Shown here piece after piece: positions 25,571 through 34,432 of a stretch of 64,000 nucleotides of DNA. The position numbers and the translations under genes are program-made. The number at the start of each line of letters is the position of its first letter. Position 1 is the stretch's first letter. The notes under the pieces were generated by a model. The model had not been told where the DNA came from. It searched no databases and was given only the letters and a program-made list of their open reading frames with translations. Source of the stretch: Pseudomonas entomophila (GTDB lineage Bacteria > Pseudomonadota > Gammaproteobacteria > Pseudomonadales > Pseudomonadaceae); the NCBI RefSeq assembly GCF_023277925.1, contig NZ_CP063832.1, positions 3,302,001-3,366,000 of the forward strand, written 5' to 3'.

Positions 25571-25789
25571 ATGAAGAAGCTTCTGCTGCCCGCCCTGCTC
25601 ATCGGCGCTTTCGCCGCCCTGGCCGGCTGCTCCACCCCGAGCGTGATCACCCTCAACGATGGCCGCGAACTGCAGACCACCGACACGCCGGAATTCGACC
25701 GCGCCTCGGGCTTCTACGAGTTCAAGCAACTGGACGGCAAGCCGACCCGCATCAACAAGGACCAGGTACAGAGCATCAAGGACCTGTGA
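25571..25789 (+). CDS. YgdI/YgdR-family small lipoprotein (DUF903)
   Basis: A 72-residue exported lipoprotein. The signal peptide MKKLLLPALLIGAFAALAGC ends in a lipobox at Cys20. The mature part is one small SH3-like domain (VITLNDGRELQTTDTPEFD...YEFKQLDGKPTRINKDQV), the pattern of YgdI/YgdR. AGGAAACACTC precedes the ATG. Function is unknown in the family. A strong terminator follows directly. Confidence 0.88.
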   Translation: MKKLLLPALLIGAFAALAGCSTPSVITLNDGRELQTTDTPEFDRASGFYEFKQLDGKPTRINKDQVQSIKDL

Positions 25790-25800
25790 TCCGTCAGCAG

Positions 25801-25840
25801 TAACAAAAAAGGCGATCCATCCGGATCGCCTTTTTTGTTA
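25801..25840. terminator. Bidirectional terminator shared by the lipoprotein gene and sspB
   Basis: A 40-base perfect inverted repeat with 18-base arms and a 4-base loop: TAACAAAAAAGGCGATCC, ATCC, then its complement. A runs on one side and T runs on the other allow termination in both directions. Its last three bases, read in reverse, are the TAA stop codon of sspB. Confidence 0.93.
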
Positions 25841-26272
25841 CTTGACCACCTTGAGGCTGGGTCGACCACTCGGACGTGGCGGCTGGCCACCGCCTTCTGG
25901 CGGGCCATCGTCATTCGGCTCGACGCCATCGTCGTCAGACAACTCATCTTCATCGTCGAGTGGCGGCTCGAGCTCGAAGACCATGCCCTGACCGTTCTCC
26001 CGGGCATAGATACCCAGGATCGCACCGATCGGCACGTACAGCGTATGGGCCACGCCACCAAAGCGCCCCTCGAAGCTCACGGCTTCGTTGTCCATGTGCA
26101 AGCTGCGCACGGCGCTGGGGGAAATGTTAAGCACGATCTGGCCATCGCTGGCGAAACCTTGGGGTACCTGGACGGCCGGGTACTCGGCATTGACCAGCAT
26201 GTGGGGGGTGCAATCGTTGTCGACGATCCACTCATACAGCGCTCGAACCAGATAAGGGCGACTGGAGTTCAT
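25838..26272 (-). CDS. sspB: ClpXP adaptor SspB
   Basis: An adaptor that captures ssrA-tagged and some other substrates and delivers them to ClpXP. The start MNSSRPYLVRALYEWIVDN at 26272 gives 144 residues. The N-terminal substrate-binding domain is followed by an acidic, proline-rich linker and ends in RPSLKVVK, matching the ClpX-binding tail of E. coli SspB. It follows sspA by 13 bases with AAAAAGGAG upstream. Its stop codon lies inside the terminator. Confidence 0.96.
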   Translation of the reverse strand: MNSSRPYLVRALYEWIVDNDCTPHMLVNAEYPAVQVPQGFASDGQIVLNISPSAVRSLHMDNEAVSFEGRFGGVAHTLYVPIGAILGIYARENGQGMVFELEPPLDDEDELSDDDGVEPNDDGPPEGGGQPPRPSGRPSLKVVK

Positions 26273-26285
26273 CAACGGCTCCTTT

Positions 26286-26909
26286 TTAAACCTTGCGCAT
26301 TTCACGTTCAGTAGCGGACAAGCTCGCCTGGAAAGGCTCGCGGGCGAACTGTCGCTCCATATAATCCAGCAGCGGCTTGGCCTGCCGCGGCAATTCGATA
26401 CCCATTACCGGCAAACGCCAGAGGATAGGCAGTAGACAGCAATCGACCAGGCTTTGCTCCTCACTCATGAAGCAGGCCATCTCGCCAAACAGCGGCGCCA
26501 CACCCGTAAGGCTCTCACGCAGCTCCTTGCGCGCCTGGGCGCGCGCCGCGTCACTGCTGCGCGCATCGAGCACAGTGTCGGCCAAGGCGCACCAATCGCG
26601 CTGGATGCGATGCATCAGCAGGCGACTGTTGCCACGGGCCACCGGATAGACCGGCATCAGCGGTGGGTGCGGGTAGCGCTCCTCGAGATACTCCATCACC
26701 ACCGATGACTCGTACAACGCCAGGTCTCGATCGACCAGGGTTGGCAGGCTGCCATAGGGGTTCACTTCAACCAGCTTGGGCGGTAGACGCTTGGGGTCGA
26801 CATCGATGATCTGCACCGTGACGCCTTTCTCCGCGAGCACGAGGCGTACCCGATGAGAATAATGATCAGCGGGGTCGGAATAGCAGGCTAACCTGTTGGT
26901 TGCGCCCAT
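26286..26909 (-). CDS. sspA: Stringent starvation protein A
   Basis: A glutathione-S-transferase-fold protein without transferase activity that binds RNA polymerase and modulates stationary-phase and virulence genes. The start [19 protein letters not shown] at 26909 has AGGAGG eight bases upstream; the longer frame runs into the upstream hairpin and is rejected. It has 207 residues: an N-terminal thioredoxin-like domain ([13 protein letters not shown].., [32 protein letters not shown]) and a C-terminal helical domain. It forms an operon with sspB. Confidence 0.96.
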   Translation of the reverse strand: MGATNRLACYSDPADHYSHRVRLVLAEKGVTVQIIDVDPKRLPPKLVEVNPYGSLPTLVDRDLALYESSVVMEYLEERYPHPPLMPVYPVARGNSRLLMHRIQRDWCALADTVLDARSSDAARAQARKELRESLTGVAPLFGEMACFMSEEQSLVDCCLLPILWRLPVMGIELPRQAKPLLDYMERQFAREPFQASLSATEREMRKV

Positions 26910-26950
26910 GTAGCGCCTCCTCGCACGGGATGCTTGTAAAACTCTAAATG

Positions 26951-27000
26951 AAAACGCGCCCGGGGCGCCCTGGCATGTCTGCCAGGGCGCCCCGGGCGCG
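26951..27000 (-). terminator. Terminator of petABC: 21-bp perfect stem
   Basis: Arms 26955-26975 and 26980-27000 are perfectly complementary over 21 bases, almost all G-C, around a TGTC loop. On the reverse strand a short TTTT follows (26951-26954). It lies 27 bases after the petC stop and 41 bases before the sspA start, so it separates two co-directional operons. Confidence 0.85.
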
Positions 27001-27026
27001 TTCAACTACCAGAAACTACTGCGTGA

Positions 27027-27806
27027 TCAGTGCACGTCCTTCCAGTATTCGCGCTTGAGCAAGTAGGCGAACACGAAGAAGAAAGCCAGGTACAGCAGTA
27101 CATAGGTGCCTATGCGCTGGCTTTCCAGTTTGACCGGGTTGGCCGAATAGGCCAGGAAGGTCACCAGGTTCTTGACCTTCTCGTCGAACTGCTCGGTGGT
27201 CAGGGTACCGGATTTCTCCTCGACGGTCAGCTGGTCGCACGCTTCATGGGTCAACGGGCTGCCGGTAAGCGGGTCGAATTGCTTCTTGCCGTCGATCACG
27301 GTCTGCACCTGCTTGCAACCGATTACCTGGTTGCCCTGCAACCCGACCAGCACGTTAGGCATGCCCACGTTGGGGAAGACCTTGTTGTTCACCCGGTAGG
27401 GACGCGCTGGATCCTCGTAGAAGCTGCGCAGGTAGGTGTACAACCAGTCGTTGCCGCGCACCCGGGCGACCAGGGTGAGATCGGGGGGGGCCGCGCCGAA
27501 CCAGGTCTTGGCATCGTTCGGCTGCATGCCAATCTTCATGTGGTCGCCGATCTTGGCGCCGGTGAACACCAGGTTCTCGAGCATCAGTTCATGGGGTATC
27601 CCCAGATCGTCGGCTACTCGCTCATAGCGCTGGAACTTGGCACTGTGGCAACCCATGCAATAGTTGGCGAAGGTGCGCGCGCCGTCCTGCAGGGCGGCCT
27701 TGTCGGTCAGGTCGACATCGACCTTGTCCAGCTCCAGGCTGTGTTCGGCAGCGAAGGATAGGCCAGGCATCAGTGCCAGCAAAAATACTGCAATCAACTT
27801 TTTCAT
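27027..27806 (-). CDS. petC: Ubiquinol-cytochrome c reductase, cytochrome c1
   Basis: The haem-c subunit of the bc1 complex (complex III), which passes electrons from the Rieske protein to cytochrome c. It has 259 residues: signal peptide (about 1-20), haem attachment CMGCH at 50-54, a periplasmic domain and one C-terminal membrane anchor around 229-250. As in other Pseudomonas it is a separate gene. It overlaps the end of the cytochrome b gene by one base. Confidence 0.96.
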   Translation of the reverse strand: MKKLIAVFLLALMPGLSFAAEHSLELDKVDVDLTDKAALQDGARTFANYCMGCHSAKFQRYERVADDLGIPHELMLENLVFTGAKIGDHMKIGMQPNDAKTWFGAAPPDLTLVARVRGNDWLYTYLRSFYEDPARPYRVNNKVFPNVGMPNVLVGLQGNQVIGCKQVQTVIDGKKQFDPLTGSPLTHEACDQLTVEEKSGTLTTEQFDEKVKNLVTFLAYSANPVKLESQRIGTYVLLYLAFFFVFAYLLKREYWKDVH

Positions 27807-29017
27807 CAGCCAGTCACCCTTTCCGGAACCGGTTTGGTCTTCTCAAGCCTTGTGTAGAACGGCATCAGCAGGAAGTAGGCGAAGTACAGCACCGTACACA
27901 CCTGCGACAGCAAGGTCCGGCCCGGCGTTGGCGCCAGTACGCCCAGCACCCCGAGGATGACGAAGGCCACGCAGAATACCAGCAGGAAGATCTTGCTCAG
28001 CCAGCCCTTGTAGCGCATGGAGCGCACGGGGCTGCGGTCGAGCCAGGGCAGCACGAACAGCACGGCGATGGCAGCGCCCATGGCGATGACACCAAACAGC
28101 TTGTCAGGGACCGCGCGCAGGATTGCGTAGAACGGCGTGAAGTACCACACCGGCGCGATATGCTCAGGCGTCTTGAAGGCGTTGGCCTGCTCGAAGTTCG
28201 GTTTTTCCAGGAAGTAGCCACCCATTTCCGGGAAGAAGAACACCACAGCGCAGAACACGAAGAGGAACACCACCACGCCGACGATATCCTTGACGGTGTA
28301 GTACGGGTGGAACGGAATGCCATCCAGCGGAATGCCGTTCTCGTCCTTTTTCTTCTTGATGTCCACGCCATCCGGGTTGTTCGAACCCACTTCGTGCAGC
28401 GCCAGGATATGCAGCACCACTAGGCCAAGAATGACGATCGGCAGGGCCACCACGTGCAGGGCGAAGAAGCGGTTCAGGGTGATACCGGAAATCAGGTAGT
28501 CACCACGGATCCACTGGGTGAGGTCGCCGCCGATCACCGGGATCGCACCGAACAGCGAGATGATCACCTGGGCCCCCCAGTACGACATCTGCCCCCACGG
28601 CAGCAGGTAGCCCATGAATGCCTCGGCCATCAGCGCCAGGTAGATCAGCATGCCGAACAGCCAGACCAGCTCGCGGGGCTTCTGGTAGGAGCCGTAGAGC
28701 AGGCCGCGGAACATGTGCAGGTAGACCACGATGAAGAACGCCGAGGCGCCGGTGGAGTGCAGGTAGCGCAGGATCCAGCCGTACTCGACGTCGCGCATGA
28801 TGTACTCGACCGAGGCGAAGGCCTCTTCCGCCGAGGGGGTGAAGCTCATGGTCAGCCACACACCGGTAACGATCTGGTTGACCAGCACCAGCAGCGCCAG
28901 AGAGCCGAAGAAATACAGGAAGTTGAAGTTCTTGGGCGCGTAATACTTGCTCAGATGGTCTTCCCACATTTTCGTCGCGGGGAAGCGCGCATCGATCCAC
29001 TCCATGAACTTGCTCAT
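27806..29017 (-). CDS. petB: Ubiquinol-cytochrome c reductase, cytochrome b
   Basis: The polytopic core subunit of the bc1 complex, holding haems bL and bH and the quinol and quinone sites. It starts MSKFMEWIDARFPATKMWEDH at ATG 29017 with AGGAG eight bases upstream (ATG 29020 is equally possible) and has 403 residues. Conserved segments include GYLLPWGQMSYWGAQV, HVVALPIVILGLVVLH, and PEW-loop counterparts in the second half. A C-terminal extension of extra membrane helices is typical of proteobacterial forms. It overlaps petA. Confidence 0.97.
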   Translation of the reverse strand: MSKFMEWIDARFPATKMWEDHLSKYYAPKNFNFLYFFGSLALLVLVNQIVTGVWLTMSFTPSAEEAFASVEYIMRDVEYGWILRYLHSTGASAFFIVVYLHMFRGLLYGSYQKPRELVWLFGMLIYLALMAEAFMGYLLPWGQMSYWGAQVIISLFGAIPVIGGDLTQWIRGDYLISGITLNRFFALHVVALPIVILGLVVLHILALHEVGSNNPDGVDIKKKKDENGIPLDGIPFHPYYTVKDIVGVVVFLFVFCAVVFFFPEMGGYFLEKPNFEQANAFKTPEHIAPVWYFTPFYAILRAVPDKLFGVIAMGAAIAVLFVLPWLDRSPVRSMRYKGWLSKIFLLVFCVAFVILGVLGVLAPTPGRTLLSQVCTVLYFAYFLLMPFYTRLEKTKPVPERVTG

Positions 29018-29610
29018 CATGCTTTCTCCTGATCGATGCCGATGACGATGAGATCGTCCGACTCGTACGAGTGCGGTGGCACTGGCAGGTTCAGCGGCGC
29101 CGGCTGGGACTTGTAGACACGGCCCGCCAGATCGTAGTGCGAACCGTGGCAAGGGCAGAAGTAGCCACCAACCCATTTCGGACCAAGGTCGGCCGGGGCG
29201 ACTTCAGGACGGAACGTCGGCGAGCAACCCAGGTGAGTGCACAGGCCGACCAGGACGAGGATCTCGGGCTTGATCGAACGGTTTTGCGGGTCGACGTAGG
29301 TGGGCTGCACCGACGCCTTGGATTCAGGATCGGAGAGCTCACCGGCGATCTTTTTCAGATTATCGAGGATCTCTTCCGTTCGCCGCACGATGAATACAGG
29401 TTGGCCACGCCACTCAGCCACCATCTGCTGCCCGGGCTCGACCTTGGCAATATTGACCTTCACCGGTGCACCCGCGGCTTTCGCCTTGGCACTGGGAAAC
29501 CATGACCCTACGAACGGTACCGCAGCCCCCACTGCCCCCGCTGCCCCGACCACGGATGTCGCGGCTACGAGGAAGCGGCGCCGGCCTGCGTTGACGCCGT
29601 CATTGCTCAT
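29017..29610 (-). CDS. petA: Ubiquinol-cytochrome c reductase, Rieske iron-sulfur subunit
   Basis: Carries the [2Fe-2S] cluster that oxidises ubiquinol. It has 197 residues. The N terminus GRRRFLVAATSVVGAAGAVG is a twin-arginine-type signal anchor. Cluster-binding boxes CTHLGC (124-129) and CPCHGSHYD (152-160) supply two Cys and two His. First gene of petABC. No convincing sigma70 promoter was found upstream; a weak TTGTCA-N17-TTACCA lies in the 29690-29740 region. Confidence 0.97.
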   Translation of the reverse strand: MSNDGVNAGRRRFLVAATSVVGAAGAVGAAVPFVGSWFPSAKAKAAGAPVKVNIAKVEPGQQMVAEWRGQPVFIVRRTEEILDNLKKIAGELSDPESKASVQPTYVDPQNRSIKPEILVLVGLCTHLGCSPTFRPEVAPADLGPKWVGGYFCPCHGSHYDLAGRVYKSQPAPLNLPVPPHSYESDDLIVIGIDQEKA

Positions 29611-29820
29611 TCAGTCCTCTCCCATCAGCTTGCTTGGCCCGCTCTAACAGGCATCTACTTAGGTATGTCTGTGGCACTAAAAATTGGCCGCAATGGTAAG
29701 GAACAAATCCACACACTGACAAGGTGATTACCCGCTAGTTGGGGTGTAACCCTCGCTTTGCTTGATCTGTGTCTATGCGGCAAACAACCACGGACTAGCT
29801 GACAGGTTAGTCCAAGACAT
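29611..29820. other. Intergenic region upstream of petA
   Basis: About 210 bases between the petABC start and the rpsI terminator. It should contain the petABC promoter, but I could only identify a weak candidate. No gene is seen. Confidence 0.4.
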
Positions 29821-29850
29821 AAAAAAAGCCCGGTTCCAAGGAACCGGGCT
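29821..29850 (-). terminator. Terminator of rplM-rpsI
   Basis: Reverse-strand AGCCCGGTTCC and GGAACCGGGCT (29827-29837 and 29840-29850) form a stem, followed by a run of seven U residues (A's at 29821-29827). It lies 23 bases after the rpsI stop. Confidence 0.92.
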
Positions 29851-29872
29851 TCTTTCGACTGCCGAAGCGGTA

Positions 29873-30265
29873 TTAACGCTTGGAGTACTGAGGACGCTTA
29901 CGCGCTTTACGCAGACCCACTTTCTTACGCTCGACTTCACGGGCGTCGCGGGTGACGTAGCCAGCACGACGCAGGGCGCCACGCAGGGTTTCGTCGTATT
30001 CCATCAGGGCGCGGGTGATGCCGTGGCGGATTGCACCGGCCTGACCGCTGACACCACCACCGGAAACGGTGACGTAGATGTCGAATTTCTCAACGGTTTC
30101 GGTCAGTTCCAGCGGCTGGCGAACAACCATGCGAGCGGTTTCGCGGCCGAAGAACACGTCCAGAGAACGGTTGTTGATGGAGATGTTACCGGTACCTGGA
30201 CGCAGGAAAACGCGAGCGGTTGCGGTCTTGCGACGGCCAGTGCCGTAGTTTTGAGTCGCCGACAT
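29873..30265 (-). CDS. rpsI: 30S ribosomal protein S9
   Basis: A small-subunit protein whose basic C-terminal tail reaches the P-site tRNA. It has 130 residues, with typical start [21 protein letters not shown], central [19 protein letters not shown] and C terminus KRPQYSKR. It follows rplM by 14 bases, the universal rplM-rpsI pair. Confidence 0.99.
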   Translation of the reverse strand: MSATQNYGTGRRKTATARVFLRPGTGNISINNRSLDVFFGRETARMVVRQPLELTETVEKFDIYVTVSGGGVSGQAGAIRHGITRALMEYDETLRGALRRAGYVTRDAREVERKKVGLRKARKRPQYSKR

Positions 30266-30279
30266 AATGAACTATCCCG

Positions 30280-30708
30280 TTAGATCTTCAGTTCTTGAGG
30301 CTGCTGAGCAGTGTGTGGGTGAGCAGCACCCGCGTACACTTTCAGCTTACGGTACATGTCGCGACCCAGCGGGTTCTTCGGCAGCATGCCTTTGACCGCG
30401 GTTTCGATAACACGCTCAGGGGCCTTGGCGATCAACTTCTCGAAGTTGATTTCCTTGATACCGCCCGGGAAGCCGGAGTGGGAGTAGTACATCTTGTCGG
30501 AAGACTTGGCACCAGTCACACGAACCTGCTCGGCGTTGATGACGACGATGTAGTCGCCGGTGTCAACGTGAGGGGTGTATTCTGGCTTGTGCTTGCCACG
30601 CAGGCGGCTAGCGATTTCGGTAGCCAGACGACCCAGGGTCTGACCAGCGGCGTCGACTACGAACCACTCGCGCTTTACTGTTTCCGGTTTAGCAGTAAAA
30701 GTTTTCAT
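30280..30708 (-). CDS. rplM: 50S ribosomal protein L13
   Basis: An early-assembly large-subunit protein of 142 residues. Diagnostic segments are [37 protein letters not shown] and [22 protein letters not shown]. It is the first gene of the rplM-rpsI operon, driven by the strong promoter at 30752-30780. Confidence 0.99.
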   Translation of the reverse strand: MKTFTAKPETVKREWFVVDAAGQTLGRLATEIASRLRGKHKPEYTPHVDTGDYIVVINAEQVRVTGAKSSDKMYYSHSGFPGGIKEINFEKLIAKAPERVIETAVKGMLPKNPLGRDMYRKLKVYAGAAHPHTAQQPQELKI

Positions 30709-30751
30709 TCTCTAAAGCCTCAGAGGCCGCCCAGCGAAAAATAGACGGCGA

Positions 30752-30780
30752 ATCTTACTGGATAGTGCACAACTTGCCAA
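30752..30780 (-). promoter_or_regulatory. rplM-rpsI promoter
   Basis: Reverse-strand TTGGCA (30775-30780) and TAAGAT (30752-30757) are exactly 17 bases apart, a strong sigma70 pattern fitting a ribosomal-protein operon. The transcript would start near 30745, 37 bases before the ATG. Confidence 0.75.
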
Positions 30781-30965
30781 GGGCAAGCGCGCAGCCGAAC
30801 GCTGACGCTTTTGGGGGCTCGGGTCGGGCACGCCAATGTTCGACGGGGTTCATCCTGCGTGGTGGTGCATCACTTCCGCCACACGGAGAGGGGCAGAATT
30901 ATCCAGATTGCGCAAAAAATTTCAACCTGCTTTTATGGCTATCTTTGCCCAGGAGCAGTTCCCCG

Positions 30966-32006
30966 ATGGAATACCGCAAGCTCGGTCGTACCGACCTCAA
31001 CGTCAGCGCCCTGTGCCTGGGCACCATGACCTGGGGCGAGCAGAACACTCAGGAACAGGCCTTCGCCCAGATCGCACTGGCCAAGCAAGCCGGCATCAAC
31101 TTCATCGACACCGCCGAGATGTACCCGGTGCCGCCGCGCCCGGAAACCTACGCCGCCACCGAGCGCATCATCGGCAACTGGTTCACGAAAAATGGCGACC
31201 GTGACGACTGGCTGCTGGCCAGCAAGGTCGCCGGCCCCGGCAACGGCATCAGCCACATCCGCGATGGCCAGCTCAAGCACAACCGCCAACACATCGTCGC
31301 GGCGCTGGACGCGAGCCTGGAACGCCTGCAGACCGACCGTATCGACCTGTATCAACTGCATTGGCCCGAGCGCAGCACCAACTTCTTTGGCAAGCTGGGC
31401 TACCAGCACCTGCCCCAGGACATCTTCACCCCACTGGAAGAAACCCTGGAAGTGCTCGATGAACAGGTGCGCGCCGGCAAGATCCGCCATGTCGGCCTGT
31501 CCAACGAAACCCCGTGGGGCACGATGAAGTTCCTGCACCTGGCCGAAACCCGTGGCTGGCCGCGCGCGGTATCGATCCAGAACCCGTACAACCTGCTCAA
31601 CCGTAGTTTCGAGGTGGGTCTGGCGGAAGTGGCGATCCGCGAGCAATGCGGGTTGCTGGCCTATTCGCCGCTGGCCTTCGGCATGCTGTCAGGCAAGTAT
31701 GAGAATGGCGCCCGCCCGATCGATGGCCGCCTGACCCTGTTCAGTCGCTTCGCCCGCTACTCCAATCGGCAGACCGTGGCGGCCTGCAGCCGCTACGTGC
31801 AACTGGCCCGCGAGCATGGCCTGGACCCGGCGCAGATGGCCTTGGCGTTCGTGACGCGGCAGCCGTTCGTGACCAGCAACATCATCGGCGCGACGACGGT
31901 GGAGCAACTGCAAAGCAACATCGACAGCCTGGCCTTGAGCCTGGGTGACGAATTGCTGGCGGCGATCGAGGCGATTCACCAGGAGCAGCCCAACCCGGCG
32001 CCTTGA
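30966..32006 (+). CDS. tas: Tas-like NADP(H)-dependent aldo-keto reductase
   Basis: A cytoplasmic (beta/alpha)8 oxidoreductase of the aldo-keto reductase superfamily. It starts MEYRKLGRTDLNVSALCLG at 30966 after AGGAGCAG and has 346 residues, the length of E. coli Tas. The catalytic tetrad is visible: Asp and Tyr in INFIDTAEMY, Lys in LASKVAG, His in LYQLHWPERS. The physiological substrate is unknown. An AraC-type regulator gene follows co-directionally, but a REP pair separates them and no operon is implied. Confidence 0.85.
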   Translation: MEYRKLGRTDLNVSALCLGTMTWGEQNTQEQAFAQIALAKQAGINFIDTAEMYPVPPRPETYAATERIIGNWFTKNGDRDDWLLASKVAGPGNGISHIRDGQLKHNRQHIVAALDASLERLQTDRIDLYQLHWPERSTNFFGKLGYQHLPQDIFTPLEETLEVLDEQVRAGKIRHVGLSNETPWGTMKFLHLAETRGWPRAVSIQNPYNLLNRSFEVGLAEVAIREQCGLLAYSPLAFGMLSGKYENGARPIDGRLTLFSRFARYSNRQTVAACSRYVQLAREHGLDPAQMALAFVTRQPFVTSNIIGATTVEQLQSNIDSLALSLGDELLAAIEAIHQEQPNPAP

Positions 32007-32025
32007 ACTAAAGTCTTGTGCCGCC

Positions 32026-32097
32026 CTTTTCGCGGTTGAAGCCGCTCCTACCGGGCTCTGCGCCCATCCTGCAGGAGCGGCTTCAGCCGCGAAGAAG
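32026..32097. repeat. REP palindrome pair
   Basis: TTCGCGGTTGAAGCCGCTCCT (32029 onward) faces GCAGGAGCGGCTTCAGCCGCGAAG (32071-32094) in inverted orientation, with a spacer of about 20 bases. It follows the aldo-keto reductase gene. Confidence 0.8.
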
Positions 32098-32181
32098 GCA
32101 CCGCAGTGCATCGGGGTAGACACAATCGCCAAAAAATAAGACGATCCAGCCGGTGATTGACCACTCTACCCTATAAGAACA

Positions 32182-33186
32182 ATGACAATGATGTTTACCC
32201 AACCCTCCGCGTCGCTGCGGCGCGTCAGCATCCTGGCCATTGATAAAGTGTTCGCTTCGACACTGATGCAGGCCAAGGACTTCTTCCACCTCGCTAGCCT
32301 GCGCTACAGCAAGCAGTTGGGCCTGGGCCTGCAGCCGATGTTCGAAATCGGCCTGGTGAGCCCCGACGGCCTGCCCGTGGACAGCTTCAGCAATGTGCAA
32401 CTGCCGGTCGACAGCGGCCTGAACGACGCCGATGTAATCATCCTCCCGGCTTTCTGGGATGACTTCGACAACCTGCTGCAACGCTACCCCCAGGTATTGC
32501 CCTGGTTGCGCGCCCAGCATGCTCGCGGCGCGGTGCTGTGCGCCGAGGCCAGCGGGGTGTTCTGGCTGGCGGAATCCGGCCTGCTCGATGGCAAGGAGGC
32601 GACCACCTACTGGCGCTTCTTCAGCAACTTCGCCGAGCGCTACCCGAAGATCCGCCTGAACCAGGACAAGCACCTCACCGACGCCGACAACCTCTACTGC
32701 GCCGGCGGCACCACGTCAGCCTGCGACCTGTATATCTACCTGATCGAGCGCTTCTGCGGCGCCAACGTGGCCCGCGCCGTGGCCCGCGACATCCTCTACG
32801 AGGTGCAGCGCAGCTACACGCCGGGGCGCATGGGCTTTGGCGGGCAGAAGCTGCACCAGGACCTGATCATCCTGCAGATCCAGCACTGGCTCGAAGAGCA
32901 CTTCGCCGACAAGTTCCGTTTCGAGGACGTGGCCCGCAATCACGGCATGAGCATCCGCAATTTCATGCGCCGCTTCCAGGGCGCCACCGGTGACAAGCCG
33001 CTGCATTACCTGCAGCGCCTGCGTATCGAGACAGCCAAAGGCCTGTTGTCGAGCACACGCAAGAGCATCAAGACCATCAGCTATGAGGTGGGCTACGACG
33101 ACGCGAGCTTCTTCGCCCGGTTGTTCCGCCAGCACACCGAGCTGTCGCCGAACCAGTACCGGCAGCAATTCATGCAGGAAGCCTGA
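32182..33186 (+). CDS. GATase1-like/AraC-family transcriptional regulator
   Basis: A 334-residue regulator with two domains. Residues about 14-190 form a DJ-1/PfpI (class I glutamine-amidotransferase-like) sensor domain, with Cys120 in RGAVLCAEASGVFWLAESGLL at the nucleophile elbow. Residues about 230-332 are an AraC-type double helix-turn-helix (FRFEDVARNHGMSIRNFMRRF..., ISYEVGYDDASFFARLFRQH). Such proteins (GlxA, CdhR, ArgR types) usually control catabolism of amino acids or quaternary amines. The ligand and targets here are unknown. The start at 32182 has only a weak ribosome-binding site; Met3 and Met4 are alternatives. Confidence 0.85.
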   Translation: MTMMFTQPSASLRRVSILAIDKVFASTLMQAKDFFHLASLRYSKQLGLGLQPMFEIGLVSPDGLPVDSFSNVQLPVDSGLNDADVIILPAFWDDFDNLLQRYPQVLPWLRAQHARGAVLCAEASGVFWLAESGLLDGKEATTYWRFFSNFAERYPKIRLNQDKHLTDADNLYCAGGTTSACDLYIYLIERFCGANVARAVARDILYEVQRSYTPGRMGFGGQKLHQDLIILQIQHWLEEHFADKFRFEDVARNHGMSIRNFMRRFQGATGDKPLHYLQRLRIETAKGLLSSTRKSIKTISYEVGYDDASFFARLFRQHTELSPNQYRQQFMQEA

Positions 33187-33207
33187 GATGCGTCACCCCG
33201 CAAATCA

Positions 33208-33289
33208 GTAGGAGCCAGCCTTGCTGGCGAACCAGGCGCCGCGGTACAGGGTACCGGCTGCGCCAGTGTTCGCAGGCAAAGCCGGCCCC
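33208..33289. repeat. REP pair (second arm diverged)
   Basis: GTAGGAGCCAGCCTTGCTGGCGAAC (33208-33232 region) faces a degraded inverse copy, GTTCGCAGGCAAAGCCGGCCCC (33268-33289). It lies between the convergent regulator and zapE genes. Confidence 0.7.
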
Positions 33290-33317
33290 AACGATGATCG
33301 CGTCAGTTTTCGAAAGC

Positions 33318-34412
33318 TTACGGCTTGTGCGCCCGCGACAGGAACTCGTGGGACTGCATCTCCAGCAGGCGGCTGAGCGTGCGCTGGAACTCGAAGCTCA
33401 GGCGCCCGCCGGTGTACAGGTCCTTCAGCTCCACTTCCGCCGAGATGATCAACTTCACGTTACGGTCGTAGAACTCGTCGACCATGTTGATGAAGCGGCG
33501 GGCGATGTCATCGGTGGTCACGCCCATCTGCTCGACGTTGCTCAGCAGCACGGCATGGAAGATCTTGCCCAGTTCGATATAGTCGTTCTGGCTGCGCGGG
33601 CCGTCGCACAGGGCGCGGAAGTCGAACCAGGCGACATCGTCGCAGGTGCGCAGGGCGTGGATCTCACGGTTCTCGATCATCAGCACGTCGTTCTCGACGG
33701 CCTGGGTGCACTCGGGCGTCAGCGCCTTGAAGCTGGCGCGCAGGCTCTCGTGGGCGGCGGCGTCGAGCGGAAAGTGGAACAGCTCGGCCTGTTCCAGGTG
33801 GCGCAGGCGGTAGTCGACACCGCTGTCGACATTCACCACGTCGGTGTACTGCTTGATCATGGCGATGGCCGGTAGGAAGCGCGCACGTTGCAGGCCATCC
33901 TTGTACAGGCCGTCCGGCACGATGTTGGAGGTGGCCACCAACGATACGCCGTTCTTGAACAGCTCTTCCATCAGGGTGCCGAGGATCATGGCATCGGTGA
34001 TGTCGGAAACGAAGAACTCGTCAAAGCAGATCACCTTGGCTTCTTCGCTGAAGCGCTTGGCGATGAGGGTCAACGGGTTCTTCTCGCCCTTGAGGGTTTT
34101 CATCTCTTCGTGCACACGCTTCATGAAGCGGTGGAAGTGCGTGCGCATCTTCTGCTTGAACGGCAGCGCTTCATAGAAGGTGTCGACCAGGTAGGTCTTG
34201 CCTCGCCCTACCCCACCCCAGAAGTACAGGCCCTTGACCGGCGTCTGTTCCTTCTTGCCGAACAACTTGCCAAACACGCCCGGCTTGTTGTTCTGCGCGT
34301 GCACCAGGTCGTCGTACAGGCGCTGCAGGTGACGCACCGCAGTTTCCTGCGCCGCGTCATGGAAGAAGTCGGGACGTTTCAGATCTGCTTGATAGCGTTC
34401 TAGGGGAGTCAT
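33318..34412 (-). CDS. zapE: Cell division ATPase ZapE (AFG1-like)
   Basis: An AAA+-type ATPase of the AFG1 family that associates with the Z ring and destabilises FtsZ filaments in E. coli under some conditions. It has 364 residues. Walker A is GGVGRGKT (66-73). Walker B is VICFDEFFVSDITDAMIL. The C-terminal region (VTTDDIARRFINMVDEFYDRNV) is family-typical. It stands alone after the trpS terminator, and its promoter must lie in the short gap. Confidence 0.93.
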   Translation of the reverse strand: MTPLERYQADLKRPDFFHDAAQETAVRHLQRLYDDLVHAQNNKPGVFGKLFGKKEQTPVKGLYFWGGVGRGKTYLVDTFYEALPFKQKMRTHFHRFMKRVHEEMKTLKGEKNPLTLIAKRFSEEAKVICFDEFFVSDITDAMILGTLMEELFKNGVSLVATSNIVPDGLYKDGLQRARFLPAIAMIKQYTDVVNVDSGVDYRLRHLEQAELFHFPLDAAAHESLRASFKALTPECTQAVENDVLMIENREIHALRTCDDVAWFDFRALCDGPRSQNDYIELGKIFHAVLLSNVEQMGVTTDDIARRFINMVDEFYDRNVKLIISAEVELKDLYTGGRLSFEFQRTLSRLLEMQSHEFLSRAHKP

Positions 34413-34432
34413 GATTTCGTTAGCGAGGCAAC

